Positions 1 to 9,114 of a stretch of 64,000 nucleotides of DNA are shown piece by piece. The stretch is taken from contig NZ_CP139976.1 of NCBI RefSeq assembly GCF_034424625.1, positions 5,952,001 through 6,016,000 of the forward strand. The letters are read 5' to 3'. Within the stretch, counting starts at the first letter, position 1, and every line of letters begins with the position of its first letter. The position numbers were made by a program, and so were the translations under genes. The stretch comes from Janthinobacterium lividum. Lineage in GTDB: Bacteria; Pseudomonadota; Gammaproteobacteria; Burkholderiales; Burkholderiaceae_D. A model generated the notes under the pieces. The model saw only the letters and a program-made list of their open reading frames with translations. It did no database searches and was not told the DNA's origin.

Positions 1-328
1 GCAGCGCGGCGACGGCGCGCTCGATATCGTCCATGTCATCCGCGCCCAGGCTGCTGTCGAACGGCGCGGACAAAATGCTGCGCATCAGCGCCAGGCGCGT
101 CGTCGCCTGCTGCGCGTCGATGAAACGCGTCGTCTCCGCGCAATACTGCGCGCGGCGCAGGGCATCGGCGCCATCATCGTCGCCGTCGGGATAATAATGG
201 CGGCCGATGTGATGCAGCGACTGCAGCAGGAATTCGATCTCGCGCAGGATGCGCAGCGCATCCTCGCCGGACAGCACGATGCGGCGGTTGGCGGGCAGCA
301 GGGAGGGCGGCGTGGTTGGACTATTCAA
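1..328 (-). CDS. Hypothetical protein, 3' part beyond the window
   Basis: I do not recognise this family. An open frame runs leftward off the window edge with normal codon use for this genome. The visible N-terminal ~109 residues are acidic and helical-looking, with a HHIGRHYYPDGDDDG stretch near residue 45. The only plausible starts are a TTG that overlaps the stop of the upstream gene (chosen) and a GTG 17 codons further in. The frame is closed just upstream of the TTG, so the gene is translationally linked to the SMI1/KNR4 gene before it. The pair may act together, but the function is unknown. Confidence 0.55.
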   Translation of the reverse strand, partial: MNSPTTPPSLLPANRRIVLSGEDALRILREIEFLLQSLHHIGRHYYPDGDDDGADALRRAQYCAETTRFIDAQQATTRLALMRSILSAPFDSSLGADDMDDIERAVAAL

Positions 329-914
329 AGTTTTCTTCGATCAGGAAGGCATAGTCGTCATCGATCAGCATTTGCAGATAAGCGTCGAAGCTGTCCGCGA
401 TGACCTTGTAGTTGTCGGGGTCGTGCAGGAAGCGCACGATCTGTCCAACCTTGCCGGACGCCGTGGGCGTGAAGTCGACATACAGCCGCGAAGAGCCGCC
501 ATTGTTCATGCAATGCGAAAAACACAGACGCTGGCCCTGCTTGATGCCGGCGTCGATGCGGACGTCGACGATGCCGGGATCCTGTTCCAGGTAATGGCCA
601 TAGATATCGGCGATGCTGCGCTGGTTCGCTTGCCCGTCCTGCAGGATCTGTTCGACGGAACTCAGGTAATACGGATACTCGAACACGTCCGAGCCCAGCA
701 TGTACACCAGCACCGTGCCGCCGGCATACTCCTGATAATAGGTGCCGTTGTACGTGCCCAGCAAACGCAGCAGGCTGTCCGGGCACAGCGGATACGTCTG
801 GCGCAAGCTGGCCAGTTGTGTCGCGCTGGCGCCGCTGGCCATCGCCAGGTCCACGAACGGTTCCGGTGGCAAGGCATTGAGCACGCCTTCGAGGTAGCGG
901 TCGACGATATCCAT
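321..914 (-). CDS. SMI1/KNR4 family protein
   Basis: The 197-residue protein resembles the SMI1/KNR4 (SUKH) fold: an amphipathic N-terminus, then a region around residues 45-75 (LLRLLGTYNGTYYQEYAGGTV) followed by a GSDVFEYPYYLSS segment, like the usual 'yrxxNGg...f..y.l' block. The family includes immunity proteins of toxin systems and general interaction modules. No toxin gene is visible here. It starts at the ATG of MDIVDRYLEG, and its stop overlaps the next leftward gene by 8 bases. It is probably cytoplasmic, having no signal peptide or membrane segment. The family call rests on pattern recall and is moderately firm. Confidence 0.6.
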   Translation of the reverse strand: MDIVDRYLEGVLNALPPEPFVDLAMASGASATQLASLRQTYPLCPDSLLRLLGTYNGTYYQEYAGGTVLVYMLGSDVFEYPYYLSSVEQILQDGQANQRSIADIYGHYLEQDPGIVDVRIDAGIKQGQRLCFSHCMNNGGSSRLYVDFTPTASGKVGQIVRFLHDPDNYKVIADSFDAYLQMLIDDDYAFLIEENFE

Positions 915-958
915 ACGTGGCTGGTTCCTGATTTGACGGGTTGGCGCAATATAGCAGC

Positions 959-2167
959 TCAGGATACGCGGCTGGCGCACGGCTGGACCAGTGTCCCGCC
1001 CGGCGCGAAACGCACCGCGATCAGCAGCAGGAGCACGACGCCGCCGGCCATCACCATCCACGCCTGGACCAGGCTGGACGAGTGCTGGCGGATCAGGCCG
1101 GCGATGAACGGCATGCTGCTGGCGATGATGTAGCCGCCGCCCTGCACAAAGCCCAGCAACGCGCCGGCGCCGGCCGGGTCACGCACGTGGTCCATGCTGA
1201 CGATCAGCGACAGGGGAAACAGGGAGCCGATGCCGCAGCCCAGTAATATCACGGCGGGCAGCGCCAGTTGCGCGGGCGCCACGATCAGGCAAGCCAGGCC
1301 GGCCAGCACGGACAACAATACGGCCAGCAACAGGATGCGGCGGTCCGGGAAGCGGTGGATGATGCTGGAAATCACCAGCCCCGCCAGCACTTCCACCAGG
1401 GTCAGGCCGCCGAGCAGCAAGCCGCTGTCGGCCGCGCTCCAGCCCAGTTCCGTATAGAACGGTGGCAGCCAGGCCAGCACCAGGGTGTACGCACCCGTGC
1501 CGATGCCAAAGAACACCATCAGCAGCCAGGCACGGCCACTGCCCACGGGCAGGCTGGCGCCCGCGCCGCCGGACACCTCCACGCGCGCGGCCGATGCGCG
1601 GCGCCACAGCAGCGCGGCGGCCACGGCAGGCAGCGCCCACAGGGCCAGCAGCGCATTCCAGCCCCAGCTTTGCGCCAACGGTGAAGCGGACGCGGCGGCA
1701 ATGGCCGCCCCGCCCATGATGCCCGTCGTATAAAAGCCCATCAGCTGGCCTGCCCGCTCGGGGAAATGGCGCTTGATGAAGGCCGGCAGCAGCGCCTGCA
1801 CCAGCGCGATGCCCAGGCCGCCCAGGGCCGCCGTGGCGATCAGGCCGCCGCTGCCATGCAAGGGCCAGCGCAGCGCGCAGGCGGCAGCGATGATGGCGAT
1901 GCCGAGACTGATGCCGCGCGCCACGCCCAGCCGGCGCTGCAGCTGCGCGCCCGCCAGCGCGCACACGCCCATGGCGAACACGGGCACGGTGGTCAGCAAG
2001 CCCGCGTCGGCATTGCTGATGCCCGTGCTGGCCTGGATACTGTCAAGCAAGGGGCCGATGGCCGCCAGGATGGGCCGCAGATTCAGGCCCAGCAGGATGA
2101 TGGCGGCCACCAGCAGGGCCGAAGACATTGAAGAAGAAAGGGGAGCGGCAGGTCGTGCGGAGGGCAT
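959..2167 (-). CDS. MFS transporter, CynX/NimT family
   Basis: This 402-residue inner-membrane protein has about twelve hydrophobic segments and the CynX/NimT signature near the N-terminus (LLGLNLRPILAAIGPLL, residues about 22-38), followed by GLLTTVPVFAMG. The family contains cyanate and 2-nitroimidazole transporters, but the substrate here cannot be read from sequence. The start is set by an AAGGAC Shine-Dalgarno seven bases before the ATG; an internal ATG 14 codons later is less well supported. It is divergent from a MarR regulator across a 136-base gap full of inverted repeats, so MarR-controlled drug or acid efflux is a reasonable inference. Confidence 0.85.
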   Translation of the reverse strand: MPSARPAAPLSSSMSSALLVAAIILLGLNLRPILAAIGPLLDSIQASTGISNADAGLLTTVPVFAMGVCALAGAQLQRRLGVARGISLGIAIIAAACALRWPLHGSGGLIATAALGGLGIALVQALLPAFIKRHFPERAGQLMGFYTTGIMGGAAIAAASASPLAQSWGWNALLALWALPAVAAALLWRRASAARVEVSGGAGASLPVGSGRAWLLMVFFGIGTGAYTLVLAWLPPFYTELGWSAADSGLLLGGLTLVEVLAGLVISSIIHRFPDRRILLLAVLLSVLAGLACLIVAPAQLALPAVILLGCGIGSLFPLSLIVSMDHVRDPAGAGALLGFVQGGGYIIASSMPFIAGLIRQHSSSLVQAWMVMAGGVVLLLLIAVRFAPGGTLVQPCASRVS

Positions 2168-2235
2168 GGGATAGTCCTTGCCTCGCTGGGAGGCACATGG
2201 TTTAATGCGTCATCAGAATATGACTCGATGAAAAG

Positions 2236-2280
2236 TATCTTAACATAAAGATAGAAATCTATCTTGAGGTCGAGATAGAT
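2236..2280. promoter_or_regulatory. Clustered inverted repeats, probable MarR operator
   Basis: A perfect palindrome AAGATAG-AAAT-CTATCTT lies at 2248-2265. The same half-sites recur on both sides: TATCTT at 2236 and GAGATAGAT near 2272. The result is at least three alternating TATCTT/AAGATA arms between the divergent MarR and MFS genes. MarR dimers typically bind such short AT-rich palindromes and repress both promoters. Binding by the adjacent regulator is inferred. Confidence 0.6.
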
Positions 2281-2303
2281 GGTCCCAAGATACAAGGATA
2301 CCC

Positions 2304-2825
2304 ATGACAGATGCCCCGCAAGAACACACGCGCGCACAATTTGCCGCAGCACAATGGCAGCGCGAACTGCCGCAGATGGATACGCGCGCCATGCAACTGG
2401 TGGGCCAGCTGGGCACGGTGGCGCAGCTGATGGCGCGCGACTGGCTCAATCCGCTGTTCGCCGAACACGGCTTGCAACCGGGCGAATTCGACGTGCTGGC
2501 GACCTTGCGCCGCTCGGGCGCGCCCTACAGCCTGATGCCGACGGCCCTGTACGAAGCGGCCATGCTGTCCTCGGGCGGCATGACCAACCGCATCGACCGG
2601 CTGGAAGCGGCCGGCCTGATCGAACGCCAGAAGCATCCGACGGACCGGCGCGGCGTGCTGGTGGCCCTGACACAAAGGGGATTGGAACTGATTGAAAAGC
2701 TGGTGCTGCTGCACGTGGAGAACGAGCGCGCGATGCTCTCGGCTTTGAATTCGGACGAGCAGCACCAGCTCGACCAGTTGCTGGCCAAGCTGCTGCACGG
2801 CATGGCGCAGGCGAAGAAAGTTTAA
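2304..2825 (+). CDS. MarR family transcriptional regulator
   Basis: The 173-residue protein has a central winged helix-turn-helix: LQPGEFDVLATLRRSG, then LSSGGMTNRIDRLEAAGLIERQKHPTDRRGVLVALTQRG, with the characteristic DRR wing at about residues 115-122. Flanking N- and C-terminal helices would form the dimer interface. MarR proteins are usually repressors released by small phenolic or drug-like ligands. It is transcribed away from the CynX-type exporter and is separated from it by palindromic repeats, which suggests control of both genes. It ends two bases before the stop of a convergent unknown gene. Confidence 0.9.
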   Translation: MTDAPQEHTRAQFAAAQWQRELPQMDTRAMQLVGQLGTVAQLMARDWLNPLFAEHGLQPGEFDVLATLRRSGAPYSLMPTALYEAAMLSSGGMTNRIDRLEAAGLIERQKHPTDRRGVLVALTQRGLELIEKLVLLHVENERAMLSALNSDEQHQLDQLLAKLLHGMAQAKKV

Positions 2826-2827
2826 GT

Positions 2828-3421
2828 TTAGGAAAGCAGACGCGCCAGTTCGCGCAGCGCCGCATGGCCGCGCTGGGCTTTGCGCTGCAATTCTTCCGGC
2901 GCACAGTGTCCATACAGGGCCTGGACGTGGCCCTCGCTGGCGGCGCGCAGGTCGAGTTCGCCCGCACCGGGATCGGGCAACTGCCCCTCGACAAGGGTCA
3001 GGAAATAATGGCGGGGCGCGCCATGCAGGTTGGTCGCGAACTGCAGCACCAGGCCGCTGTCGAACAGCAGCGCACCGCTGCACGCCCCTGCCTCCAGCAG
3101 CAGGCGATACGGCGGCAAGGGCCGCCGCACCGCGCGCAGCACGCTGGCCAGGCGTACTTGATAACCGAGTTCCAATCCATTCGCATGCAAGCGGCCGCCT
3201 TGCAGATACACCTTGAACGATGTTTGCACGGCCCGGCTGGCGCGGCGGAACCAGCGCTCATCCTCATACAGGCACAGCTGGCCGCCGTCGCACAGCTCGT
3301 AAAATCCGCGCGCCAGCAGTTCCGGCGCCGTGAACGTGGCCAGGCCGACGGCCTGCGGCTCGCGCAGCCAGCCATCGTCAAGATAGGATTGCATCAGGGC
3401 GTGGATATCGTGGAAGGGCAT
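2828..3421 (-). CDS. Hypothetical protein, unrecognised
   Basis: The 197-residue protein is soluble-looking, with no signal peptide or membrane helix, and I cannot assign it to a family. It is rich in Leu, Arg and Ala, with a two-cysteine stretch (EAGACSGALLFDSGLVLQFATNLHG) in the middle and the C-terminal helix KAQRGHAALRELARLL. Codon use matches the neighbours. It is convergent with the MarR gene (2-base gap) and divergent from thiL. No clear Shine-Dalgarno precedes the chosen ATG, so the start is uncertain. Confidence 0.6.
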   Translation of the reverse strand: MPFHDIHALMQSYLDDGWLREPQAVGLATFTAPELLARGFYELCDGGQLCLYEDERWFRRASRAVQTSFKVYLQGGRLHANGLELGYQVRLASVLRAVRRPLPPYRLLLEAGACSGALLFDSGLVLQFATNLHGAPRHYFLTLVEGQLPDPGAGELDLRAASEGHVQALYGHCAPEELQRKAQRGHAALRELARLLS

Positions 3422-3510
3422 AGGGGCATGCTCGGCGGTGGCAAAGGCCTGTATTGTATGCCAGCCTATAATAGCCGGGCCTCACCACCATTCAACGAAC
3501 AGACCACGCC

Positions 3511-4491
3511 ATGGCCCCACACGACGCGCTTTCCGAATTCGACCTGATCAAACAATATTTCGTGCGCCAGCGCCCCGGCCGCGCCACCCTGGGCATCGGC
3601 GACGATTGCGCGCTGATTACGCCCGGCGCCGGCAAGCAGATCGCCATCTCGTCGGACATGCTGGTCGAGGACCGGCACTTCTTTGCCGGCGCCGACGCAC
3701 GCATGCTCGGTCACAAAAGCCTGGCCGTGAACCTGTCCGACCTGGCCGCCATGGGCGCGCGCCCCGTGGCATTCACTTTGGCCCTGGCCCTGCCGCAAGC
3801 CGAGCGCGCCTGGCTGGCCGGCTTTGCCGAAGGCTTGTTTGCGCTGGCAGACGCATTCGGCTGCGAATTGATCGGCGGCGACACCACCAAGGGCCCTTTG
3901 AATATCTGCATCACCGTGTTTGGCGAACTGGCGCCGGGCCAGGCCCTGCGTCGCGGCGCGGCCGTGGCGGGCGACGATATCTGGGTCAGCGGCACCCTGG
4001 GCGATGCGCGCCTGGCGCTGGCCGGCTACCGCATGGAGCAGGAACTGGCGCCATCCGACCTGCTGACAGCAAGCGCGCGCATGCACACGCCGACGCCGCG
4101 CGTGGCGCTCGGTTGCGCGCTGGCCGAAGCGGGCCTCGCGCATGCGGCCATCGACATCTCGGACGGCCTGGTGGGCGACCTCGGCCACATCTTGAAAGCG
4201 TCGCAGGTGGGCGCCACCCTCGACGTCGACGCCCTGCCGGCCGGCCCCGTGCTGGCGCAACAGGCAACCATCGTGCGCCGCCGCTACACGGCCGCCGGCG
4301 GCGACGACTATGAACTGTGCTTCACGGCGCCGGCTTCCTCGCGCGACGCCATCGCCGCCCTGGCGGCAAGCTGCGGCACGCCCGTCACGCGCGTGGGCAG
4401 CATAGAGGCGCAGGCGGGCTTGCGGCTGGTGGATGCGGCTGGGCAGCCGCTCGATTTGGCGCTGAATTCTTTCGACCACTTCAGCGAATAA
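3511..4491 (+). CDS. thiL: Thiamine-monophosphate kinase ThiL
   Basis: This is the last step of thiamine diphosphate synthesis: ATP-dependent phosphorylation of thiamine monophosphate in the cytosol. The 326 residues match the usual ThiL length. Diagnostic motifs are LGIGDDCALI (residues about 27-36), SSDMLVEDRHF, the LAVNLSDLAAMGARPVAF block, IGGDTTKGP, WVSGTLGDARLAL and AAIDISDGLVGDLGHI; the Asp residues bind Mg-ATP. In many betaproteobacteria thiL precedes pgpA and pncC. Here a leftward signalling operon lies between thiL and pncC, and pgpA is not visible. Confidence 0.96.
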   Translation: MAPHDALSEFDLIKQYFVRQRPGRATLGIGDDCALITPGAGKQIAISSDMLVEDRHFFAGADARMLGHKSLAVNLSDLAAMGARPVAFTLALALPQAERAWLAGFAEGLFALADAFGCELIGGDTTKGPLNICITVFGELAPGQALRRGAAVAGDDIWVSGTLGDARLALAGYRMEQELAPSDLLTASARMHTPTPRVALGCALAEAGLAHAAIDISDGLVGDLGHILKASQVGATLDVDALPAGPVLAQQATIVRRRYTAAGGDDYELCFTAPASSRDAIAALAASCGTPVTRVGSIEAQAGLRLVDAAGQPLDLALNSFDHFSE

Positions 4492-4510
4492 AAATAAGGA
4501 ATCCGCCGAA

Positions 4511-7087
4511 TCAGCGCACCGCCATCCGCGCCAGCCCCGGCTGGTTCACCATCCAGTAGTGCTGGAAGGCCAGGCGGATGTTGTCGCGCAGCTGGGTGTC
4601 GTCCCACGGTTTCGTATAGAAACGGTAGATGGCGCCCCGGTTGATCGAGTCGAGCACGGCTTCGAGGCCCGTGTAGCCGGACAGGATGATGCGGATGGTT
4701 TCCGGGTACAGCTCTTTTACTTTACTGAGGAATTCCGTGCCGCTCATGCTGGGCATGCGCTGGTCGCAGACGATCACGTGCACCCTGTGCAGGGCCAGCA
4801 TTTCAAACCCTTCGGCCGGCGTGCTGGCCGTGAGAATCTGGTAGCCTTCGGGACGGAACAAACGGTGCAGGGACGACAGCACGTTGACGTCGTCGTCGAC
4901 GATGAGCAGGGTTTGCGCAGGCTGCGCGGCCGGGTCGTGGCCGGGCGGCAGGCCGGCGCCGGCAACGATCATCTGCCCCAGTTCCAGCGCCGGCAGGGCG
5001 CGGCTGAAATAAAAACCCTGGATTTCATCGCAGCGGTTGCGCCGCAGGTATTCCAGCTGCGGGCGCGATTCCACGCCCTCGGCCACCACGCTCAGTTTCA
5101 GGCTGTGCGCCATGCTGACGATGGCCAGCGCGATGGCCGCGTCGTTCGGATTGCTGGTGATGTTGCGCACGAAGGCGATGTCGATTTTCAGCTTGTCGAT
5201 GGGGAAGCGCTGCAGATACGCGAGGCTCGAGTAACCGGTGCCGAAATCGTCGATGGCCACCTTCACGCCGATTTTCTTCAGCTTGCCCAGCACGACGATG
5301 GTGCGCTCGGCGTTCGACATCAGCGCCGTTTCCGTCAGTTCCAGTTCCAGCAATTCCGGCGCCACGCCATGCTGCGCCAGCGCGCGCGTCACTTCGCCTT
5401 CCAGGTCGCCTTCGGCAAACTGGCGGCTCGACACATTCACGGCCACGTGCACGGGCCCCACTTCGCTGTCGCGCCACTCGGCGATCTGGCGGCAGGCCGC
5501 CTGGATCACCCAGGCGCCGACGCGCACGATCAGGCCCGTGTCTTCCAGCACCGGCACGAATTCGGCCGGCGCCACCAGGCCGTAGCCGGGACGGCGCCAG
5601 CGCAGCAGCGCTTCCACGCCGCTGATGCGGCCCGTGCGCAAATCCACCTTGGGCTGGTAGTACAGGATGAACTGCTCGTGTTCAAGCGCATGGCGCAGCG
5701 CCAGTTCCAGGTCCAGGCGCGCCAGCACCTGCACGTTCATGCCGGCCGTGAAAAAGCGGTAGCCGTCGCGGCCCGCCTGCTTGGCGCCGCCCATGGCCGT
5801 ATTCGCGTATTTGATGAGGGTTTCCGGGTCGGTGGCGTCGTCCGGGTACATGGCGATGCCGATGCTGGCCGTCAGGGTGGCCGCGTGGCCGCGCAAGTCG
5901 AACGGCGCGCGCAAGGCTTCGCGCACCTGGTTCGCCACGGCCACGGCTTCCTGCTGGTTGCGGCTCATGGTGAGTATCAGCGCGAATTCGTCGTTGCCCA
6001 GGCGCCCCACGGTGTCGCGCAGGCGCACGCATTCGACCAGGCGGTTGCTGAACTGGCGCAGCAGTTCGTCGCCCAGCGCCGCGCCCAGGGTGTCGTTGAT
6101 GCTTTTGAAGCGGTCGAGCGCGATGAACAGCACCACGATGCGCCAGCTTTTTTCCTGCGCCAGTTCGACGGCCTGGGCCAGGGTCTGGTAAAACAGGCTG
6201 CGGTTCGGCAGCCCCGTCAAGCCATCGTAATGGGCCAGGTGCTTCAGACGCTCCTGCGCCTGGCGCCGTTCGCTGATGTCGCGCGCCACGGCGATCAGCA
6301 GCAGGCCGCCCGCACCCTGCCCGCCCGCCACGGGCGCCTGCGCATACCAGTGCCAGCCCAGCTCCACCGGCACCAGGCTCAGGTCGCGCCGCACCAGTTC
6401 GCATTCCGTCACTTCCGTGGCCAGGTGGGCCGGGCCGCCCGGCAGCGCGGCCAGCGGCGGGGCCGGCGGCGACGGCAGCAAGGTGCCGGGCGCCAGCGCC
6501 AGCAGTTCGCTGCGCGCATAGCCGAGCAGGCGGCATGCGCCATCGTTGACGTCGACCAGGGTCATGCCCAGCACGTCGACGAGGAAGATGGCGTCGGTGG
6601 TGGCGTCCATGGCGCCGCGAAAGCGCTGCAGTTCCGCCGTGCGCTGGCCCACCGTGCGTTCGAGCAGGGTATTGTAGTGGCGCGCGGCGCGGTGCAGCAG
6701 CCGCACTTCGAGCATGTTGCGGATGCGCGTGAGCACTTCGAGCGCGTCAAACGGCTTGCTGATGAAATCGCGCGCCCCCGCTTCCAGCGCCGCCAGCTTG
6801 GCGTCCGGGTCGGCGGCGATCACCAGCACGGGCAAATAGCCTTCCAGTTCCAGCGGGCGCAAGGCATCCATCACGTCGTAGCCGCTCATGCCGGGCATCA
6901 CCAGGTCGAGGATGATCAGGTCGAACTGGTGGCGCTGGTGCAGGCCGGCCACGGCGCGCGCGTCGAGGGTGCTGGTGATGGCCGTGTAGCCGCCGCTTTG
7001 CAGCAGATGCTCAAGCAGGCGCAGATTGACTTCCTGGTCGTCGACGATGAGAATTTTCGCCGCATAGATATCGGCCTGGCTGATCAT
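4511..7087 (-). CDS. REC-PAS-GGDEF-EAL-REC signalling protein
   Basis: The 858-residue protein has five modules. An N-terminal receiver (residues 10-125) carries D61 and K111. A PAS domain covers about 155-275. A GGDEF domain covers about 285-445, an EAL domain about 465-715 and a second receiver about 735-850 (VDDD, CDQRMPSMSG, YTKPWDD). The cyclase signature is GNDEF (364-368), with the first metal-site Asp replaced (FIALDRF), so synthesis of c-di-GMP is doubtful. The EAL side is intact: EALLRW, NVSSRQF, ELTET, DDFGTGYSS, AEGVES, so it is likely a phosphodiesterase. It overlaps the upstream histidine kinase gene by 4 bases, and that kinase is its probable phosphodonor. Confidence 0.93.
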   Translation of the reverse strand: MISQADIYAAKILIVDDQEVNLRLLEHLLQSGGYTAITSTLDARAVAGLHQRHQFDLIILDLVMPGMSGYDVMDALRPLELEGYLPVLVIAADPDAKLAALEAGARDFISKPFDALEVLTRIRNMLEVRLLHRAARHYNTLLERTVGQRTAELQRFRGAMDATTDAIFLVDVLGMTLVDVNDGACRLLGYARSELLALAPGTLLPSPPAPPLAALPGGPAHLATEVTECELVRRDLSLVPVELGWHWYAQAPVAGGQGAGGLLLIAVARDISERRQAQERLKHLAHYDGLTGLPNRSLFYQTLAQAVELAQEKSWRIVVLFIALDRFKSINDTLGAALGDELLRQFSNRLVECVRLRDTVGRLGNDEFALILTMSRNQQEAVAVANQVREALRAPFDLRGHAATLTASIGIAMYPDDATDPETLIKYANTAMGGAKQAGRDGYRFFTAGMNVQVLARLDLELALRHALEHEQFILYYQPKVDLRTGRISGVEALLRWRRPGYGLVAPAEFVPVLEDTGLIVRVGAWVIQAACRQIAEWRDSEVGPVHVAVNVSSRQFAEGDLEGEVTRALAQHGVAPELLELELTETALMSNAERTIVVLGKLKKIGVKVAIDDFGTGYSSLAYLQRFPIDKLKIDIAFVRNITSNPNDAAIALAIVSMAHSLKLSVVAEGVESRPQLEYLRRNRCDEIQGFYFSRALPALELGQMIVAGAGLPPGHDPAAQPAQTLLIVDDDVNVLSSLHRLFRPEGYQILTASTPAEGFEMLALHRVHVIVCDQRMPSMSGTEFLSKVKELYPETIRIILSGYTGLEAVLDSINRGAIYRFYTKPWDDTQLRDNIRLAFQHYWMVNQPGLARMAVR

Positions 7088-9114
7088 GGCGCGCCCGTTC
7101 CCTTCTGCCGGCGCTGCTGCGCCACGTAGGCCAGGGTGCTGTTGATCGCCTCGGTAAATTCATCGAGGTTGATCGGCTTGGTCAGATAGCGGTAAAAGCC
7201 CAGCGCCATGCTGCGCTCCACGTCGCCCGGCATGGCGTTGGCCGTCAGGGCGATGACCGGGATGTGCGCCGTGCGCGGATCGGCGCGCAGCAGTTTCAGC
7301 GCATCCGTGCCATTCACGTTCGGCAGGTTGATGTCCATCAGGATCAGCTGCGGCAAATGCGTGCGCGCCATATCCACGCCCAGGCGGCCATCCGTTGCCG
7401 TCAGCAGCTGCAATTGCGGGCAGTAGCGCACGATTTCCTCGACCAGGGTCAGGTTGGCGGGGTTGTCTTCCACGTACAGCAAGGTCACGGGGGCGCTGTG
7501 TTCGAGCAGCGCCCCGGCCAGGTCCGGCCGCGGCAAGGCCGGGGGCGCGGGCGCGGGCAAGGCATCGACCACGCGCAGTTCGATCCAGAACGTGCTGCCC
7601 TCGCCGGGCGCGCTGGTCACGCCGATGCTGCCATCCATCAGCTCCACCAGGCGCTTGGTGACCACCAGGCCGATGCCGCTGCCTTCTTCCGTGCCGCCTT
7701 CCTGCCCCAGCCGGTTGAAGGGCTGGAACAGCAGCGCCACCTGTTCGCCATCGAGGCCCACGCCCGTGTCGCGCACGCTGATGCGCACCCGGCCGCCCGC
7801 CTGCGGCGCGCAATCGATGGCCACCTGCCCCTGCTCGCGGTTGTACTTGAGCGCATTCGACAGCAGGTTCAACAGAATCTGCTTGAGGCGCGTGCGGTCG
7901 GCCAGCACGTTCAGGGGGCAGGTGTCGGGAAAGGCCATGCCGATGCCGCGCTGGCTGGCCAGCGGCGCGATCATGTCGCGGCATTCCTGCAAGATGGCGT
8001 CCAGGCCCACGGGTTCGAGCGACAGGCTGACCGTGCCCGATTCCACCTTGGCCAGGTCGAGGATTTCATTGATCAAGGTCAGCAGGTGGCGCCCCGATTT
8101 CAGGATATGCCCGGCAAATTCCTTCTTTTGCTCCAGGGTCGACGGCAGGCGGTCGGAACTGAGGATTTGCGCAAAGCCCAGGATGGCGTTGAGCGGCGTG
8201 CGCAATTCATGGCTCATCGATGACAGGAACGCCGACTTGGCATAGTTGGCGCTGCGCGCCTCTTCCATCGCCATGGCCAGTTCGCCATTCGTCATTTCCA
8301 GCTGCATCGTGCGCTCGTGCACGCGCACTTCCAGTTCCTGGTTCAGGCGCATGACTTCCTGCTGCGCCTCGGTGCGCTGTTCGCCTTCGCTGGCCAGCTC
8401 GCCGTTCGAGCGCTCCAGCGCCTGCGTGCGCAATTCGATCTCGGCCAGCATCTTGTTGAAGGAATCGACCAGCTGCGCCACTTCGTCGACGCTGAGCTTG
8501 CGCGCGCGGCGCGAATAGTCGCCCGTCTCGATCACTTCGCGCGCCACGTCGGCGATATCGAGGATGGGTTGCGTGATGACGAAATCGAGGCGGCGCAGCA
8601 GCAGCAAGGCCACCAGCAGCGCCAGCACCGTCACGCTCAGGGCGATGGCCAGATAATCGGCCGTGCGGCCGGCCAGCTCGTAATCGGCGCGCAAATACAC
8701 GGTGCCCAGCAGTTCCCCATTGTCGACGATAGGCTTGAACAATTCCACCGAACTGCCCTGGATGCTTTCGCCTTCCTTGCCCGCCTTCGCCGGCAGTTCG
8801 CCCACATGCTGGTTCGCGCGGTAGCTGGCAAACAGGCTGCCGTCCGCCTTGTACAGGGCGCCGGCTGTCACGCGCGGGCGGATGCGCATCAGGTTGAGGT
8901 TTTCCAGCGCCAGGCGTTCGTCGTCAAAGGCCAGCGCGGCCGAACTCATGTGCCCCAGCAGCTCGGCCTGGGTACTGATGTCGGCCACCAGGTTGCGGTG
9001 GTAGGCGCGCAAGTCGTAGACGACGATGGTGCCCAGCGAAATGACGAGCGCCACCAGGGTGGTCAGCAAGACCACCGACATCAGCTTGTGGCGGATGGAA
9101 CGCAGTCGTATCAT
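7084..9114 (-). CDS. Hybrid histidine kinase with CHASE8-like sensor
   Basis: The 676-residue membrane kinase has a TM helix (residues 11-33), a periplasmic region of about 115 residues resembling CHASE8 (AELLGHMSSAALAFDD), a second TM (155-173), HAMP, and a coiled coil (230-290). A HisKA domain has the phosphoacceptor H302 (SHELRTPLN). The HATPase domain has an N box (NLLSNALKYN), DTGVGLD and GSGIGLVVTKRL. A C-terminal receiver has MDINLP and LTKPIN. The gene begins directly after the stop of the YfiR-like gene and overlaps the downstream GGDEF/EAL gene. This operon form suggests a periplasmic YfiR-type protein controls the kinase, which then sets c-di-GMP turnover. Confidence 0.93.
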   Translation of the reverse strand: MIRLRSIRHKLMSVVLLTTLVALVISLGTIVVYDLRAYHRNLVADISTQAELLGHMSSAALAFDDERLALENLNLMRIRPRVTAGALYKADGSLFASYRANQHVGELPAKAGKEGESIQGSSVELFKPIVDNGELLGTVYLRADYELAGRTADYLAIALSVTVLALLVALLLLRRLDFVITQPILDIADVAREVIETGDYSRRARKLSVDEVAQLVDSFNKMLAEIELRTQALERSNGELASEGEQRTEAQQEVMRLNQELEVRVHERTMQLEMTNGELAMAMEEARSANYAKSAFLSSMSHELRTPLNAILGFAQILSSDRLPSTLEQKKEFAGHILKSGRHLLTLINEILDLAKVESGTVSLSLEPVGLDAILQECRDMIAPLASQRGIGMAFPDTCPLNVLADRTRLKQILLNLLSNALKYNREQGQVAIDCAPQAGGRVRISVRDTGVGLDGEQVALLFQPFNRLGQEGGTEEGSGIGLVVTKRLVELMDGSIGVTSAPGEGSTFWIELRVVDALPAPAPPALPRPDLAGALLEHSAPVTLLYVEDNPANLTLVEEIVRYCPQLQLLTATDGRLGVDMARTHLPQLILMDINLPNVNGTDALKLLRADPRTAHIPVIALTANAMPGDVERSMALGFYRYLTKPINLDEFTEAINSTLAYVAQQRRQKGTGAP

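Noticed and set aside
4559..7129. Long plus-strand open frame opposite the GGDEF/EAL gene
   Set aside because: It is an antisense artefact of GC-rich codon bias; the His/Gln/Arg-rich translation matches no family, while the minus strand has complete domains.
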